A DNA stretch of 64,000 nucleotides from UBA7672 sp041398245 (GTDB taxonomy: Bacteria; Pseudomonadota; Alphaproteobacteria; Caulobacterales; Hyphomonadaceae). Shown here piece after piece: positions 50,587 through 58,940 of the stretch. Under the pieces are notes generated by a model. The model was not told the DNA's origin and ran no database searches. It saw only the letters and a program-made list of their open reading frames with translations. The translations under genes and the position numbers were made by a program. Position 1 is the first letter of the stretch; each line of letters starts with the position of its first letter. Location of the stretch: positions 1 through 64,000 of the forward strand of contig JAWKVC010000015.1 of assembly GCA_041398245.1 (NCBI GenBank), read 5' to 3'.

Positions 50587-51822
50587 GTGTTGGTACAGGC
50601 GCCCGCACCCACGCCCCTCACCGACCTCAACCTTCGCCAGCTCAAACTCGCCGCCGCGCCATTCCGTCAGAGCGATGGCGGGGGACTGTTCATTGAGGTG
50701 CGGCCCGGCGGCTCCCGTCTCTGGCGCCTTGCCCACCGGTTCGGGGGCAAGCAGAAGCTTCTCGCGCTCGGCAGCTACCCGGAAACCCCTCTCGCTCGTG
50801 CTCGCCAGCTGCGTCAGGACGCCCGATCGCAGCTTCAGGCTGGCCGTGATCCGGCGGCGGAGGCGAAGGCCGCCGCCGAGGCGGAGCGCGCCCTTACCAA
50901 GGATACCTTCGCGGCATTGGCCGAAGAACTGCTGGCGAAGCAGGAGCGGGAAGGGAAGGCCGCCGCCACGCTTGACAAGAAGCGCTGGCTGATCGGGCTC
51001 GCCGCCGCCGACCTTGGCGACCGGCCAATCCGCTCAATTACCGCCGCCGAAATCCTGAAACCTCTCCAGCGAGCGGAAGCCAGCGGAACGTATGAAACCG
51101 CCCGTCGCATGCGCGCCGTGATCGGGCAGGTGTTCCGCTATGCCATTGCGACCGCTCGCGCCGATACGGACCCGACCTTCGGCCTACGCGGCGCCCTGGT
51201 GACCCCGAAGGTTTCGCATCGCGCGGCAGTCACGGAGCAGGACGGCTTTGCCGGGCTTGTGCGCGCCGTCTGGGGGTATCAGGGCGCCATCGAGACGCAG
51301 GCAGCGCTGAAACTGCTTGCCTTGCTTTACCCGCGTCCAGGCGAATTGCGGTTGGCCAGCTGGGACGAGTTCGACCTGAATCGGGCAATCTGGACCATAC
51401 CTGCCGAGCGGACCAAGATGCGCCGCGAGCACGTGAAGCCCCTGCCGCAGGCGGCGATTGATATTCTGGAAAACCTGCGCGCGCACACGGGCAACTACCC
51501 CTTCGTCTTCCCGTCCCAACTCTCGCCGAGCAAACCGATCAGCGAAAACACACTGAACGGCGCCCTCCGGCGGATGGACATCCAGAAATCCGAGCACACC
51601 TCGCACGGCTTTCGCGCAAGCGCTTCTAGTCTCCTCAACGAAAGCGGCCTGTGGAACCGCGACGCCATCGAGGCGGAGCTGGCGCATGTCGGCTCCGATC
51701 AGGTCCGCCGCGCCTATCACCGTGCGGCGTACTGGGGCGAGCGGGTTCGGATGGCGGAGTGGTGGGCGGCGGAGGTCGCGGGGTTTGCCAGCGCGTCTAT
51801 CGCAACGCCCAGCCGAGCGTGA
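50587..51822 (+). CDS. P4-type tyrosine integrase 2
   Basis: Near-identical paralog of integrase 1, about 411 residues as annotated, with the same DUF4102 domain and catalytic motifs (LYPRPGELRL, HGFRASASSLL, AYHRAAYWGER). The ATG of integrase 1 is replaced here by ACG at 50611, and a one-base deletion joins the frame to upstream sequence, so translation must begin at GTG 50587, TTG 50590 or TTG 50554. Three TGTTGGTA copies (50535, 50554, 50588) flank or overlap these starts. Its 3' end overlaps the converging TIR-WD40 gene by 26 bases. Confidence 0.85.
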   Translation: MLVQAPAPTPLTDLNLRQLKLAAAPFRQSDGGGLFIEVRPGGSRLWRLAHRFGGKQKLLALGSYPETPLARARQLRQDARSQLQAGRDPAAEAKAAAEAERALTKDTFAALAEELLAKQEREGKAAATLDKKRWLIGLAAADLGDRPIRSITAAEILKPLQRAEASGTYETARRMRAVIGQVFRYAIATARADTDPTFGLRGALVTPKVSHRAAVTEQDGFAGLVRAVWGYQGAIETQAALKLLALLYPRPGELRLASWDEFDLNRAIWTIPAERTKMRREHVKPLPQAAIDILENLRAHTGNYPFVFPSQLSPSKPISENTLNGALRRMDIQKSEHTSHGFRASASSLLNESGLWNRDAIEAELAHVGSDQVRRAYHRAAYWGERVRMAEWWAAEVAGFASASIATPSRA

Positions 51823-54619
51823 AGCCGAAGAGCTTATCATACCAGGGCGGATCGACAGGCGCGCACACATTCTCGCCTTCGCGGCCGCGCAGGATCGGCG
51901 CGGCAGTGACGATTTCTTCGTCTATCAGGTGCGGGAAGGGGGCTTCGGCGCCGGTGGTGGTAGGAGTGAGGCTGCCCCGAAGTTTGAGGTCGCAGACTTC
52001 GGCGATGTCTTCCGGCGATGCGCCGGATCGCATCGCCCATGACACGTCCCAGAGCCTTGCGGTGTTGTCGTCGCTCCAGATGAGAATGCGAGTTTCGTCC
52101 TGCGAGAATGCGGCGGCGGAGACAGTGCTATCATTATAGAAAGCGGAACCGATCTGTTTGCCGGTGGCGACGTCCCAGAGCCGTACGGTGGCGTCCTCGC
52201 TCCAAGTGAGGAAGCGGGTCTCATCCAGCGAGAATGCGGCGCCGAAGATATCGTACTCATGCTGGACGGCGGGCCCAATCTGTTTCCCGGTTGCGGCGTC
52301 CCAGAGCCTCGCGGTTCGGTCTGCACGCCAGGTTAGAATGAGGGCACCGTTCCGCGAGAACGCTGCGCCCAATAATTGGCCTGCATGCAAAAGGTCGTGT
52401 CCGACTTGCTTGCCTGTGGCAACGTCCCAGAGCTTTGCTGTGTCGTCGCTCCACGTGAGGACACGGCCTCCATCCGGCGACAACGCGCCGCCGCGGATAG
52501 TGTCATCATACTGGATGGCGGGTCCGATCTTTTCGACTGCTGCCGGGGCCAAGAGCCTTGTGTTTCCGTCTTCGCTCCAAGCTACGTTGACGCTGTCCTC
52601 CCGCGAGAAGGAGGCGTCCCAGAGCCGTGCAGTGGCGTCCGCACTCCAGGTTAGGATGCGGGTCTCGTCCCGCGAGAAGGCGGCGCCCCAGACTCCTCCC
52701 TCGTGTGCGAGTGCGGGTCCAATCTGTTGGCCCGTCGCGATGTCCCAGAGCCGTGCGGTGGCGTCCGCACTCCACGTTAGAATGCGGGTCTCATTCCGCG
52801 AGAACGCAGCGCCGAAGAGCAAGCTTTCGTGTGCCAGGGCGGGTCCGATCTGTTTGCCGGTTGCGGTGTCCCAGAGCCTGGCGTCGCCCCTGCCTGCCGA
52901 TATGTCCCCGCTCCAGGTGAGTATTCGGGTCTCGTCTTGTGAGAAGGCTGCGCCGACGAGATAGCTCTCATGCTGTAGGGCGGGTCCGATCTGTTCGCCT
53001 GTGGCGGCGTCCCAAGGCCTAGCGGTGTCATCTGCACTCCAGGTTAGGATGCGGGCTTCGTCTTGCGAGAACGCGGCGCCCTTGACAGGACCCCCATGCC
53101 GGAGGGCGGGACCGATCTGCGCGCCCGTCGCGGCGTCCCAAAGCTTTGCTGTGTTGTCGTCGCTCCACGTGAGGATACGTGTCTCGTCTTGCGAGAATAC
53201 CGCTCCTTTGACAGGACCCTCATGCGGGAGGGTCGGACCGATCTGTTTGCCCGTCGCTGTGTCCCAGAGTCTTGCGGTGGCGTCCCGGCTCCATGTGAGG
53301 ATGCGAGTCGCGTCCTGTGAGAACGCAGCGCCGAGGACAGTGCCATCATGCTGGATGGCGAGTCCGATCTGTTCGCCGGTTGCGGCGTCCCAGAGCCTTA
53401 CGTCACCCGTACCTGTGTAGGGGTTCCCGCTCCATGTGAGGATGCGTGTCCCGTCCTGTGAGAACGCGGCGCCGTTGACAGGGCCCTCATGCCGGAAGGC
53501 GGGACCGATCTGCGCGCCCGTGGTGGTGTCCCAAAGTTTTGCGGTGGCATCTGCGCTCCAGGTGAGTATTCGGGTCTCGTCCTGCGAGAATGCGGCGCCG
53601 TTGACAGGGCCCTCATGCCGAAGAGCGGCTAGCTGCTTCATCGTTTGCGCAGACGACGCAAAAACCGCACGCGCCTCGGGCGTTGTAGGCGAGAGTGTCG
53701 AGTCCTGGCTCGCCAGGATGGACAGGAGAAGGGCGCGCCGCGGGTCGCCATCATTGTGAAACTGTTCGGCGGTGCGGGCCAACATCAGGGACCTGGATTT
53801 GCTAAATGCCCGCTGTTCCGAAATTAGGAACCAGCTGCCCGTTGCGAGAGCGGAGAAGCCGAGCACGAGGATCAGCGCCGCTGCCGCCTGCCAAATGCGC
53901 GCCCGGCGGATCTGGCGTCGTTCTCGGCCGAGTTGTTCCTGGATGTTTGCGCGGCTGGCAGCAATCCAAGCAGTGAAGAGTTCTCCGGGTTCTGGTTCAT
54001 TCTTCGGCCGGCGCGCGGCCCAGGCTTCGGCCTCTTCGAACGCGCCGGATGGCAGCAGGCCGCCTTTGGGCGCGCCTTTGCGCTCCCAGGCAGCAGCGCG
54101 CTCGGCATACTGGCGGCCCTCGCGTAGCCAGGCGCTGTTGATGGCCAGGACGCGCGCGACTTGGCCAAACGCGCCGTCAAATCCTGGTCCCGCTTCGGTG
54201 AAGTCGATGGCGATGTTCAGGGCGGCGAGCTTGGGCGGCAACTTCGCGAAATCGATAGGTGCGGCGAGCACCGGGATGACGCGCTTGCCAAGGCGCTGAG
54301 CGTAGGCGATCTCCTCATCGCAGACGCGGCTGGCAATGGAATCCGGCGAGACAAGGAAAACCATCGCCTCGGCGCTCGCGATCATTTCTTCAAGACGCTG
54401 CCACCAAGGCTCGTCTGCCGAAATGCCGGCGTTCACGCGGTCCGGATCGTGATCGGCCTTGTCGAAGTCTGGCTCGAAATCGTTGTTTGCTATGAGCGCG
54501 TCGGCGATGCGCCGCATCAGCACGCTGTCCTTGCGGGAATAGGACAGGAAGACTTTCGTTTCGTCCGTCGCCGGAGGCGATTCAATGGAATCCGTAGGAG
54601 GGCTGTCCGCGCCCGTCAT
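51797..54619 (-). CDS. TIR-transmembrane-WD40 repeat protein
   Basis: Protein of 940 residues: a TIR domain (about 20-165) with KVFLSYSRKDSVLMRRIAD and a candidate NADase Glu103 in the RVCDEE segment, a linker, one membrane helix (about 243-267) and 13 WD40 repeats (333-861), then an 80-residue tail. Most repeats end in the RLWD-ATG-QIGPA pattern; repeat 9 is degenerate. No NTPase domain is seen, so it is not a classic STAND protein. ATG at 54619 has AAGGGTAGCGC upstream. TIR domains in bacterial defence cleave or convert NAD+; the WD40 part could sense a phage or partner protein. The role is inferred. Confidence 0.88.
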   Translation of the reverse strand: MTGADSPPTDSIESPPATDETKVFLSYSRKDSVLMRRIADALIANNDFEPDFDKADHDPDRVNAGISADEPWWQRLEEMIASAEAMVFLVSPDSIASRVCDEEIAYAQRLGKRVIPVLAAPIDFAKLPPKLAALNIAIDFTEAGPGFDGAFGQVARVLAINSAWLREGRQYAERAAAWERKGAPKGGLLPSGAFEEAEAWAARRPKNEPEPGELFTAWIAASRANIQEQLGRERRQIRRARIWQAAAALILVLGFSALATGSWFLISEQRAFSKSRSLMLARTAEQFHNDGDPRRALLLSILASQDSTLSPTTPEARAVFASSAQTMKQLAALRHEGPVNGAAFSQDETRILTWSADATAKLWDTTTGAQIGPAFRHEGPVNGAAFSQDGTRILTWSGNPYTGTGDVRLWDAATGEQIGLAIQHDGTVLGAAFSQDATRILTWSRDATARLWDTATGKQIGPTLPHEGPVKGAVFSQDETRILTWSDDNTAKLWDAATGAQIGPALRHGGPVKGAAFSQDEARILTWSADDTARPWDAATGEQIGPALQHESYLVGAAFSQDETRILTWSGDISAGRGDARLWDTATGKQIGPALAHESLLFGAAFSRNETRILTWSADATARLWDIATGQQIGPALAHEGGVWGAAFSRDETRILTWSADATARLWDASFSREDSVNVAWSEDGNTRLLAPAAVEKIGPAIQYDDTIRGGALSPDGGRVLTWSDDTAKLWDVATGKQVGHDLLHAGQLLGAAFSRNGALILTWRADRTARLWDAATGKQIGPAVQHEYDIFGAAFSLDETRFLTWSEDATVRLWDVATGKQIGSAFYNDSTVSAAAFSQDETRILIWSDDNTARLWDVSWAMRSGASPEDIAEVCDLKLRGSLTPTTTGAEAPFPHLIDEEIVTAAPILRGREGENVCAPVDPPWYDKLFGFTLGWALR
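52037..53623 (-). repeat. Tandem repeat DNA encoding 13 WD40 units
   Basis: Units of about 123-141 bases repeat inside the TIR-WD40 gene. Several are close to identical over half their length (GAAFSQDETRILTWS and WDxATGxQIGPA codons). Two units, the second and sixth, carry matching insertions before the RLWD motif. High similarity suggests recent duplication or conversion between units. Confidence 0.85.
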
Positions 54620-54903
54620 GGCGCTACCCTTGGCCAGTCGCAGACGGCGACAATTTCGTAGTTGTTCCGGCTGGAATGGCTGATGAAGATGGTGCCCACG
54701 AAAGTCCCGGTCTGGTCCCGGCAACCATCCAATATGAGCCGGGAAAGCCCGGCAAGGGGCGACGCTGTATGAGGATGAGGCGATTATTTGGCCTTCATCA
54801 CAGCCAGGTTGGACGCGGACGTCCAGGCTGCATCGGGTGCGAGCGAGAACGTCTAAAGCATGCCACCTGATTCCGGATTGATTCCGGAATCGGGCTGCAT
54901 GTC

Positions 54904-55335
54904 GTGGGCGCACTTCCTCTTCCAGCCGTAATCAGGTGGCTCGTGCATGAGCGTTTCGGCGGTTATGACGCCGAAACCAAGGTTCATGGCCATATGCAGT
55001 ACATTCCGCCCGACCAGGCGGGCGAGGCGAAGACATATCGCGATCTCCTCAAGCGGCTCCCGGAAGAGCAAGTCAGACAATCGTTCCAGGATCGGCCTGG
55101 CGAACTGATACCTCTCGCTGAAGAGGAGATTGAAGACCGTGAAAGTGTCCTCTTCTTCAGTCAACCAAGTGCCATTGCGGACTATACCTACTGGGCCTGC
55201 TTTCCCTTCTGGTCCCTGCGGGACGCGGTTGCGCTGACGCTTGGCCGCGACCCCGGCGTGGTGGACTGGCGCGCGTTCGAGCGGGAAACCGCGACGGCAC
55301 CAAGCCCCGCTCTGGCGGGGTTTTTCTTTGTCTGA
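54904..55335 (+). CDS. Probably truncated island protein running into an att-like site
   Basis: Frame of 143 residues. Residues about 95-128 (YWACFPFWSLRDAVALTLGRDPGVVDW) resemble a W-x-L-x2-A-x4-LG-x-DP motif that I associate with longer proteins near integrases in alphaproteobacteria. The last ten residues (SPALAGFFFV) are read through a terminator hairpin in the att-like sequence at 55296-55336, which suggests the original 3' end was replaced. The GTG start at 54904 has no good ribosome site. It may be a pseudogene. Confidence 0.45.
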   Translation: MGALPLPAVIRWLVHERFGGYDAETKVHGHMQYIPPDQAGEAKTYRDLLKRLPEEQVRQSFQDRPGELIPLAEEEIEDRESVLFFSQPSAIADYTYWACFPFWSLRDAVALTLGRDPGVVDWRAFERETATAPSPALAGFFFV

Positions 55336-55336
55336 A
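55296..55336 (+). other. Degenerate third att-like site with terminator hairpin
   Basis: GGCACCAAGC is followed by a hairpin (CCCCGC-TCTG-GCGGGG) and TTTTTCTTTGTCTGA. The layout and the CACCAAGC and TTTCTTTGTCYGA words match the tRNA-Leu att copies, but the hairpin arms differ. It may be the right end of element 2 or of an older insertion. No TGTTGGTA arm sites were seen beside it. Confidence 0.5.
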
Positions 55337-55397
55337 GTCTGACAAAAACTGATGTAAAATCAGATAGGTTTCGCGTCCGGAGCGACCGCGCGCATTC

Positions 55398-56855
55398 CTA
55401 GCTGCGTGGCGGGCAGTTGAAGCACAGGCCGTACACCTTCGAGTCGTTCCACGGCAGCTGTTTGTGGCCGCTTTTCTGCGCCACCCGGTCCTTGGTGTTG
55501 AGGAAGGCCTGTTCGACCCGCTGTTGTTTCACCAGCTCCTCCGCCAGCACCGGCGCATAGACGCCCTCGCGCGCGAACTCGCCGCTGTCGGTGGCGTAGG
55601 CGACCAGCATGCCCCGTGGAACGTCGATCCGCGCCAGGCCCTTGGTCGGCGGCTCATAGCCCTTGGGGGCGCCGACGGCCTTGACCTCGGGCGGAACGTT
55701 TCTGCAGGCGTCGAACACGAGGAACACGCCCTTCGCGCCCACGCTGCGGAAGAAGTCGCGCTGCGCCGTCAGGCTGACGCCGAACTTCTGGATATCGCCT
55801 TCCGCTGCGAGTTCGGCGTCGGTCCCCAGAAGGAAGTTGTCGGCGCCGTGCGGGTCCTGCACGCCATGGCCCGTATAATAGATGAAGCCGACCGCTTCAT
55901 TGCCGGCCGCCGCCAGCGTCTTGCGGAAATCGCCGAGGGCCTTTTCGAGATCGTCCTTCGACTTGTTGCGGACGCGCGTGATCTTGAACTCAAGCGTGTC
56001 GAGAGCGCCCTCGATCAGGTTGCCTTCCTCCTCGGCCTGATCGACACGGCGGATGGAGGTGTCATTGTATTCGGTCTGGGTGATCACCAGCGCGAGCCGG
56101 GGTCCGGTGACAGGAACGGCTGTCGCATCAATGACCGGCTGCTCCGTCGATGAGGCCTTCGGCAGAAACTGGCTGACTGCAAGGCCGCCAACGGCCACAA
56201 CGGCGATTGCCGCCGCTGCGATCAGCCCTGTCCGTCCTTTGAAGAACGGTTGCGAATCGCTGGCGGGCGCCGCCTTCGGCGGCGGTTTGAAATCATCGCC
56301 CAGCACATCCCTTGCGATCCGGTCGGCGAGCCGCTGCACAGCGGCGGCGATGACCTCCGGCGGCTGGCTCGTGACATCGAGCTTGCGGATCACGCCTTCG
56401 CGAAGCTTGTCGGGAATGTCCGCGTCCGGAACATCGTCGATCCGGATGGCGTGGCGGCTTTCCTTCTGGACCGCATGGTCGATCTCGAACGTTTGGTTGT
56501 CGCGTGACCGTTTGCCGATGATCATCAGGACGCTCGAAGCCTTGTCGATCGCGTCGGTCACCAGCGTCTGCCACGGCGTGCCCGGTCTTTCGTCCTGGTC
56601 CTCCTCCTGACTCTGGACCGCGCGGTCCTCCTCGTCGCTCAACCGGCATGGGGTCGGATCGTAGATCCATATGCTGACGCGGCGGCGGAGCAGGCTGCGC
56701 ACGATGGCGCGCAGAAGGTCCGGATCTGTCTCGCGGACATGGCTGATGAAGACGTAGCGGGCGGGATCGAAGTCGAACGGGAGAATCAGCCCGCGCTCCT
56801 CGGCGGGTTCAAACCTGTCCCTGTCGACCGCCTTTGTCTGGCTGGTCTGCGTCAC
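55398..56855 (-). CDS. TIR-transmembrane-caspase (C14 peptidase) protein
   Basis: Protein of 485 residues: a TIR-like domain (about 33-185; ARYVFISHVRETDPDLLRAIV, QTFEIDHAV with candidate Glu124), a Pro-rich linker, one membrane helix (about 209-231), then a caspase-like domain with LALVITQTEYND, catalytic His330 in YYTGHG and Cys384 in FDACRN. GTG at 56855 has GGGGAGG upstream; the longer frame lacks a ribosome site. The TIR-membrane-effector order parallels the TIR-WD40 protein 0.8 kb away on the same strand. Caspase-like proteins in bacteria act in suicide and phage defence; the role here is inferred. Confidence 0.88.
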   Translation of the reverse strand: MTQTSQTKAVDRDRFEPAEERGLILPFDFDPARYVFISHVRETDPDLLRAIVRSLLRRRVSIWIYDPTPCRLSDEEDRAVQSQEEDQDERPGTPWQTLVTDAIDKASSVLMIIGKRSRDNQTFEIDHAVQKESRHAIRIDDVPDADIPDKLREGVIRKLDVTSQPPEVIAAAVQRLADRIARDVLGDDFKPPPKAAPASDSQPFFKGRTGLIAAAAIAVVAVGGLAVSQFLPKASSTEQPVIDATAVPVTGPRLALVITQTEYNDTSIRRVDQAEEEGNLIEGALDTLEFKITRVRNKSKDDLEKALGDFRKTLAAAGNEAVGFIYYTGHGVQDPHGADNFLLGTDAELAAEGDIQKFGVSLTAQRDFFRSVGAKGVFLVFDACRNVPPEVKAVGAPKGYEPPTKGLARIDVPRGMLVAYATDSGEFAREGVYAPVLAEELVKQQRVEQAFLNTKDRVAQKSGHKQLPWNDSKVYGLCFNCPPRS

Positions 56856-56986
56856 AGAAGACCTCCCCGGGATTCTGACCCGTCTTCTCGGGCAATCATA
56901 GGGCAGCCCCGTCCCCATGTCCTCACCCGGGTTGCGGAAAGTCTGCTTTCCCGCCATTCCTCGGCCCCAGACGAGGAGAATACCGC

Positions 56987-57601
56987 TTGGCTATCCATAC
57001 TCACGAAGGCGACCTGCCGGCCCATGTGACGTTCGAAGGCTCGGTCGCCATCGACACCGAGACCATGGGGCTCAACCCCTTCCGCGACGCGCTGTGCGTC
57101 GTGCAGCTGTCGGACGGGAAGGGCGACGCGCACGTCGTGCGCCTCAAGCGGCCGGACTATGATTGTCCCAACTTGAAAGCGCTGGTCTCCAACCCGCGCA
57201 TCCTCAAGATCTTCCACTTTGCGCGCTTTGATCTGGCGATGCTGCAGCAATGGCTCGGCGCGCCGTGCTTCCCTGTCTACTGCACCAAGATCGCCTCGCG
57301 CCTCGCCCGGACCTACACCGACCGGCATTCGCTCAAGGAGCTTGCGCGCGAGATGCTCAATGTCGACATGTCCAAGGCGCAGCAGAGTTCCGACTGGGGC
57401 TCGGACAAGCTGTCTGACGCCCAGCTTTCCTATGCCGCCTCGGATGTCCTGCATCTTCACGAGATCAAGGCGAAGCTGGACGCCATGCTGGAACGGGAAG
57501 GTCGGACGGAACTCGCCCAGGCCTGTTTTGATTTCCTGCCGGTCCGGGCGGCGCTCGACCTGTCCGGCTGGGCGGATCAGGATATTTTCGCACACAGCTG
57601 A
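56987..57601 (+). CDS. nrnC: Nano-RNase C (NrnC), DEDDy exoribonuclease
   Basis: RNase D-fold 3'-5' exonuclease of 204 residues that in alphaproteobacteria takes the place of oligoribonuclease and destroys di- and short oligoribonucleotides, including pGpG. All DEDDy residues are visible: Asp23 and Glu25 in AIDTETMGL, Asp82 in HFARFDLAML, Tyr149 and Asp153 in SYAASDVL. No HRDC domain follows, as expected for NrnC. Start TTG at 56987 has GAGGAGA upstream. It leads the lptC-lptA-lptB block. Confidence 0.92.
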   Translation: MAIHTHEGDLPAHVTFEGSVAIDTETMGLNPFRDALCVVQLSDGKGDAHVVRLKRPDYDCPNLKALVSNPRILKIFHFARFDLAMLQQWLGAPCFPVYCTKIASRLARTYTDRHSLKELAREMLNVDMSKAQQSSDWGSDKLSDAQLSYAASDVLHLHEIKAKLDAMLEREGRTELAQACFDFLPVRAALDLSGWADQDIFAHS

Positions 57602-57708
57602 AGAATCCGGGGCCCAACGGCTCCGGAGGCTGGAAATTCCGCCCGATTCAGGCGTATCGCTGCGCTCGCCCGGTTTCCTCGGGCGGCTGACCCGATCTAG
57701 GCTGGCGC

Positions 57709-58368
57709 ATGGCAACTGCCGCCCACACCCGCCATTCCATGGACCTCTGGGGTCCGCGACGCGCAGCGTCGCTGAGGGAAGCCCGTTTCCGGACGGCGCT
57801 CGTTCACATCCTGCGGCTGCTTTTCACGATCGGGGCAGTGCTGTCGGCCGGCTGGCTTCTGGGAACCATCATCGAGAGCAGCCTGCGGCAGAAGGGGGCG
57901 GAACCGGGCGCAACCGGTCTCAGCGTCACCGTGCTGGGCCCGCGCTTCGATGGCTATGACGCGAACGACCGTCCGTACACGCTGACCGCCGAAACCGCCC
58001 GCCGCCGGCGGGACAATGTGAACCTCGTCGACCTCGTGAATCCCCGCCTGCAGGACGCCGCTTCCAGCGCGGTGCAGGCCCGCGAGGGGGTATGGAACGC
58101 CGAGGAGGAAATCCTCGATCTGGTGGGCGACGTGGTCATGACGGACGCAGCTGGCTACACTTTCACCTCGCAGCGGACGCGCATGTTCGTGAAGGACAAC
58201 CGGGTCGAGGGGCAGGATCCGCTTCAGGGCAAGGGGCCCATTGGCGATGTCCGCGCCGACGCCTATGAGGTGCTGGATGATGGCAACCGGATCATCCTCA
58301 AGGGCAATGTTTGGACACGATTTGAGGCCAAGAGAAAGCGGGCTCCGGCCGGTGCGGCCGGGCAATGA
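57709..58368 (+). CDS. lptC: LPS export protein LptC
   Basis: Bitopic inner-membrane protein of 219 residues: one helix (about 33-52) then a periplasmic beta-jellyroll typical of LptC (GLSVTVLGPRFDGYDANDRPYTLTAETARR, DVVMTDAAGYTFTSQRTR, VEGQDPLQGKGPIGDVRADAYEV). It passes LPS from LptB2FG to LptA. The gene order with nrnC, lptA and lptB supports the call. Confidence 0.93.
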   Translation: MATAAHTRHSMDLWGPRRAASLREARFRTALVHILRLLFTIGAVLSAGWLLGTIIESSLRQKGAEPGATGLSVTVLGPRFDGYDANDRPYTLTAETARRRRDNVNLVDLVNPRLQDAASSAVQAREGVWNAEEEILDLVGDVVMTDAAGYTFTSQRTRMFVKDNRVEGQDPLQGKGPIGDVRADAYEVLDDGNRIILKGNVWTRFEAKRKRAPAGAAGQ

Positions 58369-58381
58369 CAGGGTGATCGCG

Positions 58382-58933
58382 ATGATGGTCTTCCGTTTCA
58401 CCGGCCTGGCCGGAACCCTTGCAGCCGCAGCGCTCGCCTGCGGTGCGGCGCAGGCGCAGATCGGCCGTTCGGACGCGCCGATCGAGATCACGTCCAACCA
58501 GGGCGAGTATCTCCAGAATGAGGGACGCGGCGTCTACACGGGTTCGGTCCGGGCGATCCAGGGCGACAGCCGCATCACCACCGACAAGCTCACCGTGATC
58601 TGCCAGAAGGGCCCCGCCGCCAGCGGCGAGTCGCCGGCCTGCGAGGCGATCGAGAAACTCGTGGCCGAGGGCAACATCTATTACACGGCGCCGGACGTGA
58701 AGATCAAAGGCGACCGCGCCGAGTACGACTACCCGACGGACACGATCACCATCACCGGCGATGTGATCCTCTCGCGCGGCGCGGACGGCGTCGTACGCGG
58801 CAAGCGCGTGGTCTATCAGGTCGGCGAGGGCCGCACCGTGATCACGGCTGGAACGGATCGCGTCACCTCCATCTTCACGCCGGCCCCGCGCAGCAACACC
58901 ACGCCGGCGCCCGCCGAGCCTCCGCAGAACTGA
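58382..58933 (+). CDS. lptA: LPS transport periplasmic protein LptA
   Basis: Periplasmic bridge protein of about 183 residues with a signal peptide (LAACGAAQAQ-like, cleaved before IGRSDAPIEITSNQGEYLQNEG). The jellyroll pattern YTGSVRAIQGDSRITTDKLTVIC and ITGDVILSRGADGVVRGKRVVYQV is characteristic. ATG at 58382 is used; GTG at 58373 and ATG at 58385 are close alternatives. The C-terminal tail is Pro/Asn-rich. Confidence 0.92.
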   Translation: MMVFRFTGLAGTLAAAALACGAAQAQIGRSDAPIEITSNQGEYLQNEGRGVYTGSVRAIQGDSRITTDKLTVICQKGPAASGESPACEAIEKLVAEGNIYYTAPDVKIKGDRAEYDYPTDTITITGDVILSRGADGVVRGKRVVYQVGEGRTVITAGTDRVTSIFTPAPRSNTTPAPAEPPQN

Positions 58934-58940
58934 GAGACGC

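Noticed and set aside
52158..52964. Plus-strand repetitive frames across the WD40 region
   Set aside because: Their repeats are only the antisense image of the WD40 units; no start signal or known repeat family.
52037..53623. Possible CRISPR array or non-coding satellite
   Set aside because: Period is about 123 bases and in frame, units are coding WD40 repeats, and there are no short repeats with unique spacers.
54620..54913. N-terminal extension of the TIR-WD40 protein by 98 codons
   Set aside because: The extension is Arg/His-rich with no domain, and ATG 54619 has a ribosome site and sits just before the TIR domain.
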